Below, in pieces: positions 35,752 through 43,792 of a stretch of DNA of 64,000 bases. This stretch comes from Amycolatopsis camponoti. GTDB lineage: Bacteria; Actinomycetota; Actinomycetes; Mycobacteriales; Pseudonocardiaceae. The notes beneath the pieces are model-generated. The model was not told the DNA's origin and did no database searches. It saw nothing but the letters and a program-made list of their open reading frames with translations. Location of the stretch: assembly GCF_902497555.1 (NCBI RefSeq), contig NZ_CABVGP010000001.1:1426001-1490000 (forward strand), in the 5' to 3' direction. The translations under genes and the position numbers were made by a program. Positions within the stretch are counted from its first letter, which is position 1. Every line of letters begins with the position of its first letter.

Positions 35752-36630
35752 GCCCCACCAGGCGGCCGCGAGCGCGTCGAGGGTCGGCTCCGGCGGCGCC
35801 GGCAGTTCCTCGAAGTACCAGGTGAAGTTGCTGTAGACGTGCAGCAACGCGTACGCCAGGCACCGGCGCGGGTCGATCGGCTGCCCGTAACCGTCGAGGA
35901 AGTGGCGCAGCAGGTCGCCGTCGCCTTTCGACACGAACAGGCCCACCGCGACGAAGTCGTATTCCGCCGCGCCGCGCATCGCGGGCTCGAAGTCGAACAA
36001 GCCCGTGATGCGGCCTTCGGTGACCATGACGTGCTCGCGCATGAACTCCGTGTGCAGCGGCACGACCGAAGGTGTCCCGAAGTCGACGGCGTCGAGGAAC
36101 GCCGGGACCTGCTCGATCCACGTCTCGTCCAATCCGGTCTTCCGGTGGTGCTCGACGACCTTCTCGCGTTGTGCCGCCACGAACTCCGCCCAGTCCGCGG
36201 GCGCCAGGGCGGCCAGCCTCGAGTCGTCGACCGCGTGCAGAGTGGCCAGCAGCTCGCCCAGCTCGCGCACCAGCCGCTGCCTGTCCTCCGTGGACAGTGC
36301 CGGCCACGCCTCGGCGAGTGTCCGCCCGGGCAGGCGTTCCATGAGCAGCCAGCCCCAGCCGTCGCGCTCGCCCGCGTCCTTCACCGCCGGCGTCGGCAGG
36401 GTGCCACGCAGTGCTTCGAGGACGGTGCGCTCAGTAGTGCTCTCGGCGAGGTACACCGGCGGGTACAGCTTGAGCACGAGGTCGTCGCCGACGGCGTACA
36501 CCGGCAGCGAACCCTCGGCGAACGGGACGACGTCCGACCGCCCCAGCAGCGTCGTGACCGCGGGGAGCAGCGCCGCGCGGGTGAGCGTGCGAAACTCCGC
36601 CTCGGTCGTCGCGGACGGGAAGGTCGCCAT
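35728..36630 (-). CDS. Aminoglycoside-phosphotransferase-fold protein with altered catalytic loop
   Basis: 300 residues. The N-lobe has FAEGSLPVYAVGDDLVLKLYP (nucleotide-binding Lys) and GWLLMERLPGRTL (hinge). The catalytic loop reads PLHTEFMREHVMV where kinases of this fold have LHGDLHPGNVLV, so the catalytic Asp is Glu and the Mg-binding Asn is His. The DFG-equivalent GLFDFEPAMRG is kept. It may be a weak or non-phosphorylating member, or a kinase with a shifted mechanism. Its end overlaps the convergent oxidase gene by 24 bases. No antibiotic link is evident; the substrate is unknown. Confidence 0.85.
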   Translation of the reverse strand: MATFPSATTEAEFRTLTRAALLPAVTTLLGRSDVVPFAEGSLPVYAVGDDLVLKLYPPVYLAESTTERTVLEALRGTLPTPAVKDAGERDGWGWLLMERLPGRTLAEAWPALSTEDRQRLVRELGELLATLHAVDDSRLAALAPADWAEFVAAQREKVVEHHRKTGLDETWIEQVPAFLDAVDFGTPSVVPLHTEFMREHVMVTEGRITGLFDFEPAMRGAAEYDFVAVGLFVSKGDGDLLRHFLDGYGQPIDPRRCLAYALLHVYSNFTWYFEELPAPPEPTLDALAAAWWGSGQRATQ

Positions 36631-36660
36631 GCTCCCGACCGTAGGGCGGGTGTCGAGCGG

Positions 36661-37224
36661 TTATTCCGTGCGCTCCAGAAGTGTCTTCGTCGCGGTGAGG
36701 ACGAGCCGGCAGATGTCGTCGGGATCGGCGCTGGCCAGCGGTTCCTTGCGGGAGACCTCGCGGACCAGCGCGATGCCCATGAGCCAGGCGAGTGCCAGAT
36801 CGGCGCGCAGTCCGGCGTCCGGCTCGTCGGTCAGCGTGGCGAGCACCTGCGCGTACTCCTCGCCGATTTCCTGCCGGATCGCGGCCGCGACGCCGTCGCT
36901 GCCCGACGAGCGCAGGTACGTCTCCAGCGTCCGGTTCCGCGGGCCCTCGGGCGCCAGCATGCTGCGCAGAGAGGCGCTGAAGAGCCGTTCGGGCGGGGTG
37001 GTGGCCAGCTGCTCACGGCCGTTGCGGGCCACCACCGCCTCGAAAAGCGCTTCCTTGCTGCCGAAGTAGCGGAACAGCAGCGCCTGGTTGACCCCGGCCT
37101 CGCCGGCGATCTCGCGCACGGTGGTCCGGTCGAAGCCACGCTCGGCGAACAGCTTGGCGGCGGCGTCCAGCAACGCGCGCTGCGTCGCGGCCGAGTCCCG
37201 GCGCCGGCCGGCCTGTTCCGTCAC
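36661..37224 (-). CDS. TetR/AcrR family transcriptional regulator
   Basis: 187 residues from GTG 37224. HTH: AAAKLFAERGFDRTTVREIAG, then VNQALLFRYFGSKEALFEAVV. The C-terminal domain (TetR_C type) has no ligand-specific motif. It lies just downstream of a ferredoxin-P450-PadR group on the same strand. A perfect TetR-type palindrome at 39258-39277 controls the second P450 gene, so this protein is a reasonable candidate for binding it. That assignment is inferred. The gene is 30 bases upstream of the kinase-like gene. Confidence 0.9.
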   Translation of the reverse strand: MTEQAGRRRDSAATQRALLDAAAKLFAERGFDRTTVREIAGEAGVNQALLFRYFGSKEALFEAVVARNGREQLATTPPERLFSASLRSMLAPEGPRNRTLETYLRSSGSDGVAAAIRQEIGEEYAQVLATLTDEPDAGLRADLALAWLMGIALVREVSRKEPLASADPDDICRLVLTATKTLLERTE

Positions 37225-37261
37225 GGGAGCAGGTTAACCGGCAAACCGGACGCGCGCGCTC

Positions 37262-37465
37262 CTACCCGGTGAGCCGGATCGCGGCGGCCGGGCAGGTCAG
37301 CTCCGCCTGCCGGACCGCCTCCTCCTCGCCGTCCGCCGGTTCCTCCGACAGGACGACGACGGTGCCGGACTCCTCGTCCTGGTCGAACGTCCCCGGCGCC
37401 AGCAGGACGCACTGTCCGGAGGAGACGCAGCTGTCGGTGTCCACCGTGATCTTCACCGGGCTCAC
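37262..37465 (-). CDS. 3Fe-4S ferredoxin, P450 partner
   Basis: 67 residues from GTG 37465, which overlaps the P450 stop as GTGA (a GTG one codon earlier is possible). It is the short single-cluster type seen beside actinobacterial P450s: [17 protein letters not shown], then [11 protein letters not shown]. That is three cysteines, with a non-Cys residue where a fourth would make 4Fe-4S. An acidic middle ([15 protein letters not shown]) suits docking to a P450. It delivers electrons to the P450 encoded just upstream, and perhaps to the operon P450 at 27274, which has none of its own. Confidence 0.92.
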   Translation of the reverse strand: MSPVKITVDTDSCVSSGQCVLLAPGTFDQDEESGTVVVLSEEPADGEEEAVRQAELTCPAAAIRLTG

Positions 37466-38676
37466 CACGTCACGGGAACGGCGTCGACCCCGCCGGCGAC
37501 GCGGTTGACGCGCACCGGGATCTCGTCGATCCCGGCCGCGAGCCGCAGGCCGGGGAAGCGCGAGAACAGCTTGGGGAACACCGTGCGCAGCTCGGTGCGC
37601 GCGAGGTTGGCGCCGATGCAGACGTGCGCGCCGGTGCCGAAGGCGAGGTGGACGTTCGGCGTGCGGGTGGGGTCGAACTCGTCCGGGTCGGCGAACACCG
37701 CCGCGTCGCGGTTGGCCGCGTCGCTCGAGATGAGCACGGCGTCGCCGCGCATGATGCGCGTCCCGGCGACCTCGACGTCTTCGTGGGCGTAGCGCAGCAG
37801 GCCGGTGCCGCTGGTCGCGGTCAGCCGCAGGATCTCCTCGATCGTCTGGTTCACCTCGCCATCGGGGTCGGCGGCGAAGCGGTCGCGGCGGGCGGTGTCG
37901 CTGAGCAGGAACAGCGTGCCCATCGCGATCCGGGTCGACGTCGTCTCGTGGCCGGCGAACAGCAGGCCGGCGCCCATCCGGGCGAGGTCGTCGTCGGTGA
38001 ACGTGGGGTCGTCGGCCTGGACCGCGACCATGTCGGAGATGACGTCGGGCCGCGGGTCCGCGCGCTTCGCGTCGGCCAATTCCGTCATGTAGGCCTTGAA
38101 CTCGGTCATGGCCGCCTGCGCGTCTGCGCCGCCGTCCATCCTCGCGATGCGCTCGGACAGGCCGCGGAACTTCTCGCGGTCGGCGTACGGCACGCCGAGC
38201 AGCTCGCAGATCACCAGCACCGGCAAGGGGAACGCGAGGAAGTCGGTCAGGTCGACCGGCTCACCCGGGGCGGCGTCGTGCGCGGCCTGCAGGTCGTCGA
38301 GGCAGCGGTCGGTCAGCTCGGCGATCCGGTCGCCGAGGGCGCGCATGCGCGGCGCGGAGAACGCGGGCGCGAGCATCCGGCGCATCCGCTTGTGCTCGGC
38401 TTCCTCGGTCTCGAAGTCGCCGCTCGGGCCGTCCTGGATCGCGGCGTTCGAGATCCGCGACGCCTGCTCCGGCGCGGGGTGCGAACGGCCGAAACGCTTG
38501 TCGCGGAAGACTTCCTTGGCCTCTTCGTACGACGTCACGAGCCACGCCGGGTCGCCGGCCGGGGTGAGCACCCGGCTGATCGGCGACTGACGGCGGAGGG
38601 CTTCGTAGTCCGGCGCGATGGCGAGCGCGTTAGCCCGCGTGAAGGGGAGGCGAGGCGTCTGTTCGGTGGTGGTCAT
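37462..38676 (-). CDS. Cytochrome P450
   Basis: 404 residues from ATG 38676 (GAGGAGAG upstream), overlapping the PadR stop as ATGA and the ferredoxin start as GTGA. I-helix [14 protein letters not shown], ExxR in [10 protein letters not shown], heme loop [15 protein letters not shown]. The N-terminus [22 protein letters not shown] is typical of CYP105/107-like actinobacterial P450s. It forms a PadR-P450-ferredoxin operon, so expression should rise when PadR is released by its ligand, often a phenolic or xenobiotic. Substrate unknown. Family certain. Confidence 0.94.
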   Translation of the reverse strand: MTTTEQTPRLPFTRANALAIAPDYEALRRQSPISRVLTPAGDPAWLVTSYEEAKEVFRDKRFGRSHPAPEQASRISNAAIQDGPSGDFETEEAEHKRMRRMLAPAFSAPRMRALGDRIAELTDRCLDDLQAAHDAAPGEPVDLTDFLAFPLPVLVICELLGVPYADREKFRGLSERIARMDGGADAQAAMTEFKAYMTELADAKRADPRPDVISDMVAVQADDPTFTDDDLARMGAGLLFAGHETTSTRIAMGTLFLLSDTARRDRFAADPDGEVNQTIEEILRLTATSGTGLLRYAHEDVEVAGTRIMRGDAVLISSDAANRDAAVFADPDEFDPTRTPNVHLAFGTGAHVCIGANLARTELRTVFPKLFSRFPGLRLAAGIDEIPVRVNRVAGGVDAVPVTW

Positions 38677-39182
38677 GCGTCTCTCCTCAGTTCGGTTTCG
38701 AGGTCGGCGAGCCAGCGCAGCTCGGCGTCGAACTTCCCGAGCACGTGGCGCAGCGCCGCGCGGCCCCACGGGTCGGCCTGGCCGGCGGCGAGCCCGGTGA
38801 GCCGGGCGTGCTCGGCGGTCAGCGCCTGTTTCCGCACGTCGAGCACGCGGGCGCGTTCGTCCCGGTCCAGCCGGCTGAAGCTGCCGACGCGCGCGAGGAA
38901 CTCCTCCTCGCTGAGCGCTAGCTCGGCCGGGAAGTCCGCGAGCATGTCGTGCAGCAGTTCGCGTCCGACGTCGGTGATCGTGTAGACGTGCCGCGGCGGT
39001 TTCGTCTCCTGCTCCTCCGCGCTGCGGCTCACCGCGGCGGCGTCGACGAAGCGCCGCAGCGTCGGGTAGAGCGAGTTGTTCGACAAGGTGTGGCCCGTCG
39101 ACGCCTCCACGGCTTTGCGCAGTTCGTAGCCGTGCATCGGCTCGCGGGCCAGCTTCGACAGCAAGAGGATCTCGATCCACAC
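38673..39182 (-). CDS. PadR family transcriptional regulator
   Basis: 169 residues from GTG 39182. The N-terminal winged helix is plain: [22 protein letters not shown] and [14 protein letters not shown], with the wing in [18 protein letters not shown]. The C-terminal half is the Vir-type helical dimerisation domain. It is the first gene of a PadR-P450-ferredoxin unit and divergent from a second P450. A 19-base palindrome touches its own start codon, which is the position expected for an autorepressor. It would be released by an aromatic compound. The ligand is not known. Confidence 0.92.
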   Translation of the reverse strand: MWIEILLLSKLAREPMHGYELRKAVEASTGHTLSNNSLYPTLRRFVDAAAVSRSAEEQETKPPRHVYTITDVGRELLHDMLADFPAELALSEEEFLARVGSFSRLDRDERARVLDVRKQALTAEHARLTGLAAGQADPWGRAALRHVLGKFDAELRWLADLETELRRDA

Positions 39183-39201
39183 CTAGGTCACCGTAACCTA
39201 G
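39183..39201. promoter_or_regulatory. PadR operator candidate
   Basis: CTAGGT-CACCGTA-ACCTAG, 19 bases with symmetric inner AC/GT pairs, immediately next to the PadR start codon. Two direct copies of GACCGTGAC follow, starting near 39204 and 39224. Autorepression by the PadR protein, possibly also acting on the divergent P450 gene, is inferred. Confidence 0.65.
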
Positions 39202-39257
39202 TAGACCGTGACCGAGCAATGGCGGACCGTGACAGGTGGGAAGAAACTGTGTAGCTT

Positions 39258-39277
39258 TGTAAGCAGCCGCTTACAAC
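39258..39277. promoter_or_regulatory. Perfect TetR-type palindrome upstream of the second P450
   Basis: TTGTAAGC-AGCC-GCTTACAA, perfect 8-base arms with a 4-base spacer. It ends 19 bases before the ATG at 39297, where a bound repressor would block initiation. The shape is typical of a TetR operator. The TetR gene at 36661 is the nearest candidate binder. Confidence 0.75.
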
Positions 39278-39296
39278 CGGAGCGAGGGGTTTCCGC

Positions 39297-40487
39297 ATGA
39301 CCGCCACCCACACCGAGCCGCTCTCGTACCCCTTCAACGAGGAGGCGGGACTCGACCTCAACGAGGCCTACGCGGCCGCCCGCGAAGCCGAGGGCATGGT
39401 CCGCGTCAAGATGACCTACGGGGAGCCCGCGTGGCTGGCCACCCGCTACGCCGACGCCCGGCTGGTGCTGGGCGACCGCCGCTTCTCGCGGGCGATGGAG
39501 AAGGGGAAGGACGCGCCGCGCCGCTCGCCGGTGCAGCGTGACGGCGGCATCCTGCAGATGGACCCGCCGGACCACACCCGGCTGCGGACGCTGGTGGCGA
39601 AGGCGTTCACCATGCGGCGCGTCGAGCTGCTGCGTCCCCGGGTCGTCTCGCTGGCGACCGGGCTGATCGCGGAGATGAAGGCGGCGGGCCCGCCCGCCGA
39701 CCTCGTCGACCGGTACGCACTGCCGATCCCGGTCGCGGTGATCTGCGAGCTGCTCGGCGTCCCGGTCGGCGACCGGCCGAAGTTCCGCGTCTGGAGCGAC
39801 GCCGCGCTGTCCACCAGTGGCCTGACGCCCGAGGAGTTCGAGCGCAACCGCGAAGAGCTGCGCGACTACATGCGCGGGCTGATCGCGGAGCACCGGGCGC
39901 GGCCCCAGGACGACCTGATGACGGCGCTGATCGAGGCGCGCGACACCCGCGACCGGCTGACCGAGCTGGAGCTGGTCGACCTGTGCGTCGGCATCCTCGT
40001 CGCCGGCCACGAGACCACCGCGAGCCAGATCCCCAACTTCGTCTACGCGCTGCTCGACCAGCCCGGGCAGTGGCAGCGGCTGGTCGACGACCCGGACCTG
40101 ATCCCGGCGGCCGTCGAGGAGCTGCTGCGGTTCGTGCCGCTGGGCGCGGGCGCCGGGTTCGCGCGCTACGCCACCGAAGACGTCGAGGTCGGCGGCGTGC
40201 TCGTGCGAGCGGGGGAGCCGGTGCTGGTGGCCATCGGGGCGGCCAACCGCGACCGCCTGCAGTTCGACGACGCGGAGGGCCTGCGGTTCGACCGCGAGGA
40301 CCAGCACCACCTCGGCTTCGGCCACGGCGTCCACCACTGCCTGGGCGCGCCGCTCGCCCGGCTCGAGCTGCAGGAGGCGCTGCGCGCGTTGGTCACCGAG
40401 CTGCCGGGGCTGCACCTGGCCGGCGATATCGTGTGGAAGACGCAGATGCTCGTCCGCGGACCGCGGTCGATGCCGATCGCCTGGTGA
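39297..40487 (+). CDS. Cytochrome P450
   Basis: 396 residues from ATG 39297. I-helix GILVAGHETTASQI, ExxR in VEELLRFVPL, heme loop FGHGVHHCLGAPLAR. DPPDHTRLRTLVAKAFT is the usual C-helix block. It is followed 14 bases later by its own ferredoxin gene, giving a self-contained oxidising pair. A perfect palindrome sits over its promoter and a PadR gene is divergent. It differs clearly from the P450 at 37462 (for example Met and Lys at MVRVKMTYGEPAWL), so the two are not a recent duplication. Substrate unknown. Confidence 0.94.
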   Translation: MTATHTEPLSYPFNEEAGLDLNEAYAAAREAEGMVRVKMTYGEPAWLATRYADARLVLGDRRFSRAMEKGKDAPRRSPVQRDGGILQMDPPDHTRLRTLVAKAFTMRRVELLRPRVVSLATGLIAEMKAAGPPADLVDRYALPIPVAVICELLGVPVGDRPKFRVWSDAALSTSGLTPEEFERNREELRDYMRGLIAEHRARPQDDLMTALIEARDTRDRLTELELVDLCVGILVAGHETTASQIPNFVYALLDQPGQWQRLVDDPDLIPAAVEELLRFVPLGAGAGFARYATEDVEVGGVLVRAGEPVLVAIGAANRDRLQFDDAEGLRFDREDQHHLGFGHGVHHCLGAPLARLELQEALRALVTELPGLHLAGDIVWKTQMLVRGPRSMPIAW

Positions 40488-40501
40488 CTCGGAAGGTGGC
40501 C

Positions 40502-40717
40502 ATGAGCTGGCACGTGGAAGTCGATGAACACACCTGCATCGGTTCGGGGATGTGCGCCGCGCTGATGCCGGAGGTGTTCAAGCTGGACGGCGCGGTCGCG
40601 GAGACGGTGGTTTCGGACGTGGACGGCGACGAAACGGTGCTGGACGCGGCGGACTCGTGCCCGGCGATGGCGATCACCGTGACCGACGGCGGTCGCGAGA
40701 TCGGCCCGCGTCCCTAG
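40502..40717 (+). CDS. 3Fe-4S ferredoxin, P450 partner
   Basis: 71 residues from ATG 40502, 14 bases after the P450 gene. Cluster ligands are in TCIGSGMCAALMPEVF and DSCPAMAITV. It is a short acidic P450-type ferredoxin like the one at 37262, but distinct in sequence. It carries single electrons from a ferredoxin reductase (not in the window) to the P450. Its TAG stop and the TAG stop of the convergent mtnA gene share the palindrome CTAG at 40714-40717. Confidence 0.93.
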   Translation: MSWHVEVDEHTCIGSGMCAALMPEVFKLDGAVAETVVSDVDGDETVLDAADSCPAMAITVTDGGREIGPRP

Positions 40718-41679
40718 GGCTCGAAGCGGCCGTGCTCGGTGACCACGGCCGTGATGAGGTCGTGGGGTGTCACGTCGAACGCGGGGTTGAAGACCGTCGC
40801 GTCCGGCGGCGTGATCGGCACCCCGGCGAACGCGGTGAGTTCGCGGGCGTCGCGCTCCTCGATGGCGACGCCCGCACCATCGGCGAGCGTCGAGTCCACA
40901 GTGGACGAAGGCGCGACGACGACGAACGGCACGCCGTGGTGCTTCGCGGCGATCGCCAGGGCGTAGGTGCCGATCTTGTTGGCGACGTCGCCGTTGGCGG
41001 CGATCCGGTCGGCGCCGACGAGCACGCAGTCGACCATCCCGCGCGCCATCGCGGCGGCGGCCGCCGAATCGGGCTGGACGCGGTAGGGGACGTTCGCCTG
41101 CGCGAGCTCCCACGCCGTCAGCCGGGCACCTTGGAGGAGCGGGCGCGTCTCGTCGACGAGGACTTCTTCGACGAGCCCGCGTGCGTGCAGGTGCCAGACG
41201 ACGCCGAGGGCGCTGCCCCAGCCGACCGTCGCGAGTTGCCCGGCGTTGCAGTGGCTGAGCAGCCGCAGCGGCCGTGTCCCGCATTCTTCGAGCACGATGC
41301 CGGCGGCGTGCTTCGACGCGGTTTTGTTGAGCTCTTCGTCTTCGGCGAGCAGCGCGAGGGCTTCGTCGAGGACGGCGTCCGCGCCTTGACGGAGTTTCTT
41401 CATGGCGCGCTCGACGCCCCAGGCGAGGTTCACGGCGGTGGGGCGGGCGGTGGCGATGAGCTCGGCGTCGGCGTGGACGTCGTCGCTGGTCCGGGCGGCG
41501 AGGGCGACCCCGAGAGCCCCGGCGGCCCCGAGAGCGGGCGCCCCGCGGACGGCGAGCCGCTTGATGGCGTCGACGAGCTCGCCGACGGTCCGCAGGTGCA
41601 GCAGCCGGTATTCGGCGGGCAGCGCGGTCTGGTCGATGACGACGATCGAGCCGTCGGCCCAGTCGATGGTCCTGCGCAC
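40714..41679 (-). CDS. mtnA: S-methyl-5-thioribose-1-phosphate isomerase
   Basis: 321 residues from GTG 41679, with GGGGAGGG upstream. The family blocks are present: AVRGAPALGAAGALGVAL near the N-terminus, LLSHCNAGQLATVGWGSALGVV with the catalytic Cys, and VLVGADRIAANGDVANKIGTY with the catalytic Asp. It converts methylthioribose-1-phosphate to methylthioribulose-1-phosphate in the methionine salvage pathway. No other salvage genes are adjacent. It is divergent from a RidA-type gene. Confidence 0.95.
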   Translation of the reverse strand: MRRTIDWADGSIVVIDQTALPAEYRLLHLRTVGELVDAIKRLAVRGAPALGAAGALGVALAARTSDDVHADAELIATARPTAVNLAWGVERAMKKLRQGADAVLDEALALLAEDEELNKTASKHAAGIVLEECGTRPLRLLSHCNAGQLATVGWGSALGVVWHLHARGLVEEVLVDETRPLLQGARLTAWELAQANVPYRVQPDSAAAAAMARGMVDCVLVGADRIAANGDVANKIGTYALAIAAKHHGVPFVVVAPSSTVDSTLADGAGVAIEERDARELTAFAGVPITPPDATVFNPAFDVTPHDLITAVVTEHGRFEP

Positions 41680-41726
41680 GTGCCCTCCCCGCGTTTTTCG
41701 GTTGCGTGCCCGGTGATGATGCGACG

Positions 41727-42122
41727 GTGACCATTGAACGCCAGAACCCGCCCGGCTTGCACACCCCGCCGGGCTACCACCACGTGACGGTGGCCGTGTC
41801 GAGCCGCACGGTGTACCTGGCCGGCCAGTGCCCGCTGACGCCGGACGGATCGGTGGTCGACGGGCTGTTGCCGCAGGTGGACCAGGTGGTGGCCAACACT
41901 GCGGCAGCGCTGACCTTCGCGGGCGCGACGCCGGCGGAGGTGGTCCGGACGGTGATCTACGTGGTGACTTCGGACCGCGAGGAGCTGTCGGCGGTGTGGG
42001 ACCGGTTGACGGAATCGGAGATCGGGGCGGCGTTCGCGTCGGCGAGCACGTTGCTGGGGGTGGCCCAGCTGGGGTACCCGCGCCAGCTGGTGGAACTGGA
42101 CGTGACAGCGGCGCTCGACTGA
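41727..42122 (+). CDS. RidA/YjgF family protein
   Basis: 131 residues from GTG 41727 (MTIERQNPPGL); an upstream GTG at 41706 would add 7 residues. VAVSSRTVYLAGQCPLTPDGSVV and LGVAQLGYPRQLVELDV match the RidA trimer fold, with the C-terminal Glu of the active site (VELD). The conserved catalytic Arg of true RidA, usually in the R-x-x-V block, is not clearly placed here. Members deaminate reactive enamines or imines or bind small molecules. It is divergent from mtnA, 47 bases away. Confidence 0.85.
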   Translation: MTIERQNPPGLHTPPGYHHVTVAVSSRTVYLAGQCPLTPDGSVVDGLLPQVDQVVANTAAALTFAGATPAEVVRTVIYVVTSDREELSAVWDRLTESEIGAAFASASTLLGVAQLGYPRQLVELDVTAALD

Positions 42123-42459
42123 GGGCGGGAAGATCGGCCGGGCATGCCCGGCCAGAACCGCGCTCGGCCGGGCAGAACACGGCCCGCGACGGGCAGCGCC
42201 CGGCTCACCCAGGCCGCCACCGCGAGCCCGCATCCACCCAGCTCGCCCACGCCGCCACCGCGAGCCCGTATCCGCCCAGGCCGCCCAGCTCGCCCAGGCC
42301 GCCCAGCTCGCCCAGGCCGCCAACCTCTTCCCGGCCCCGGCCCCGGCCCCGGCCCCGGCCCCGGCCCCGGCCCCGGCCCCGGCCCCGGCCCCGGCCCACG
42401 CCGCCAACCTCTTCCCGGCCCCCCGGCCCCCCGGCCCCCCGGCTCCAGGCCCCGGCCCC
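42123..42459. repeat. Low-complexity intergenic region with (CCGGCC)11 microsatellite
   Basis: 337 bases between convergent genes with no credible coding frame; every frame gives Pro/Ala/Arg or Gly/Arg filler. It holds repeated GCCCAGCTCGCCCAGGCC units (42280-42320) and then exactly 11 perfect CCGGCC hexamers (42331-42396). A second copy of GCCGCCAACCTCTTCCCGG follows, which also precedes the array. Slippage and local duplication explain it. It could form strong hairpins and end transcription from both sides. Confidence 0.85.
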
Positions 42460-43254
42460 CTACAACCCAGCCAGCAAATCCGTCTCCGTGATCCCCGGCC
42501 CCTGTCCCGCCCGGATGAACCACTCCGTCCCGAACGCGAAAGCGAAAGCGTCGTCCGGCATGGCCAGCATGAACATGTCCTCGCTGATCTGACTCGGATG
42601 CGCCCGCATCGCCGCGCGCTTGACGCCCACGTACTTCGACACGTCGACCGCCGCCGTGATCTCGGCCTCCGGTTTGCCGAACTCGACGTTCTCCGGGGGC
42701 TTCGGGGCCGCCTCCGGGGGCATCAGTCCCTGCTCCACCGCCGATTCGAAGCCGCGCTGCATGAACTCGCGGTTGAACGTCGCCTGGAACACGCGGGCCG
42801 TGCCGGCCAGCTCGGCCGCGCGCAGGCCGACGCGGTGGACCTGGATGTGGTCCGGGTGGCCGTAGTCGCCGTTGTCGTCGTAGACCGTCAGGACGTCCGC
42901 CGACTCGTCGCGCAGGATCGCCGCCAGCTGCTCGGCCGCCTTCTCGACGTCCGCCTGCCAGAAGCACTCCGGGTCGTCGTTCGTGGACTCGCCCATCATC
43001 CCGGAGTCGCGGTAGCCGAGGAACTCGACGCGGGCGACCCCGAGGATCTCCGCGGCCGCGCGGGACTCCTGCACGCGCCGCTCCCACAGTTGTTCGCCCT
43101 CGGCGAGAAAGCCTTCGGGGACCTCGCCGACCTCGCCCCGGGTGGCGACGACGAGCACGACGCGGTGCCCCTCGGCGACGGCCTTGGCCATCACCCCGGC
43201 GGTGCGCAGGCATTCGTCGTCCGGGTGGGCGTGGAAGGTGACCAGTGTTGCCAT
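42460..43254 (-). CDS. PIG-L/LmbE family N-deacetylase
   Basis: 264 residues from ATG 43254. Zinc site: TFHAHPDDECLRTAG (AHPDDE, residues 8-13) and the second metal block GHPDHIQVH. The long middle with FLGYRDSGM is shared with MshB/Mca-like deacetylases of actinobacteria. Members remove acetyl groups from GlcNAc-inositol, mycothiol conjugates or antibiotic sugars. This one is not clearly MshB or Mca, and I leave the substrate open. Divergent from a DinB-type gene. Confidence 0.9.
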   Translation of the reverse strand: MATLVTFHAHPDDECLRTAGVMAKAVAEGHRVVLVVATRGEVGEVPEGFLAEGEQLWERRVQESRAAAEILGVARVEFLGYRDSGMMGESTNDDPECFWQADVEKAAEQLAAILRDESADVLTVYDDNGDYGHPDHIQVHRVGLRAAELAGTARVFQATFNREFMQRGFESAVEQGLMPPEAAPKPPENVEFGKPEAEITAAVDVSKYVGVKRAAMRAHPSQISEDMFMLAMPDDAFAFAFGTEWFIRAGQGPGITETDLLAGL

Positions 43255-43309
43255 GTCTCCGACGCTACCGAACACCACCGACAAAAACCGCCCGCTAAGG
43301 TGCGCGATC

Positions 43310-43792
43310 GTGGCCGGCGACGAGAAGCTCACCTTGCTGTCGTTCCTGCGAGCCCAGCGCGAAAGCGTCTTGGCGATCCTCGACGGACTCGGCGAGGACG
43401 CGCTGGCGACCCCGGTCCTGCCGTCCGGCTGGACCCCGCTCGGCATGGTCGAGCACCTCGGGTACGCCGAACGGCACTGGTTCCAGGAGATCGTCACGGG
43501 AACCGCGGACCCGGTCGCGTGGCCGGACGACCACGAGCCGCTGACCACGCCCCGGTCTCCGGACGTCGTCTTCGCCTTCTACCGCGAACAGTGCCGCCGG
43601 TCCGACGAGATCTTCGCTGCGACGCCGTTGTCCGCGGTGCCGGCGGGGCGCCACCCCACGGCGCTCGCGGACGAGATCGCCGACCTGCGCGGCGTGGTCC
43701 TGCACATGATCGAGGAGACGGCCCGGCACGCCGGCCACCTGGACGCCGCCCGCGAACTGATCGACGGGCGCACCGGGCTCGGGCCGCGCTAG
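43310..43792 (+). CDS. DinB/DUF664 family putative metal-dependent enzyme
   Basis: 160 residues from GTG 43310. The four-helix DinB-like fold is indicated by LLSFLRAQRESVLAILDGL, the first His in MVEHLGYAERHWF and the closing HMIEETARHAGHLDAARELIDG, whose histidines complete a metal site. Actinomycete relatives include mycothiol-dependent S-transferases and isomerases, which need the same three His. That role would suit the LmbE neighbour but is not shown. Its TAG stop shares CTAG (43789-43792) with the convergent glycosylase gene. Confidence 0.85.
   Translation: MAGDEKLTLLSFLRAQRESVLAILDGLGEDALATPVLPSGWTPLGMVEHLGYAERHWFQEIVTGTADPVAWPDDHEPLTTPRSPDVVFAFYREQCRRSDEIFAATPLSAVPAGRHPTALADEIADLRGVVLHMIEETARHAGHLDAARELIDGRTGLGPR

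Noticed and set aside
42123..42459. Coding frames in the (CCGGCC)n region, such as a Pro/Ala-rich or Gly/Arg-rich protein
   Set aside because: They are low-complexity in every frame, lack ribosome sites and overlap each other. The repeat explains them.
42123..42459. CRISPR array
   Set aside because: Units are contiguous without spacers of constant length, and no cas gene is near.
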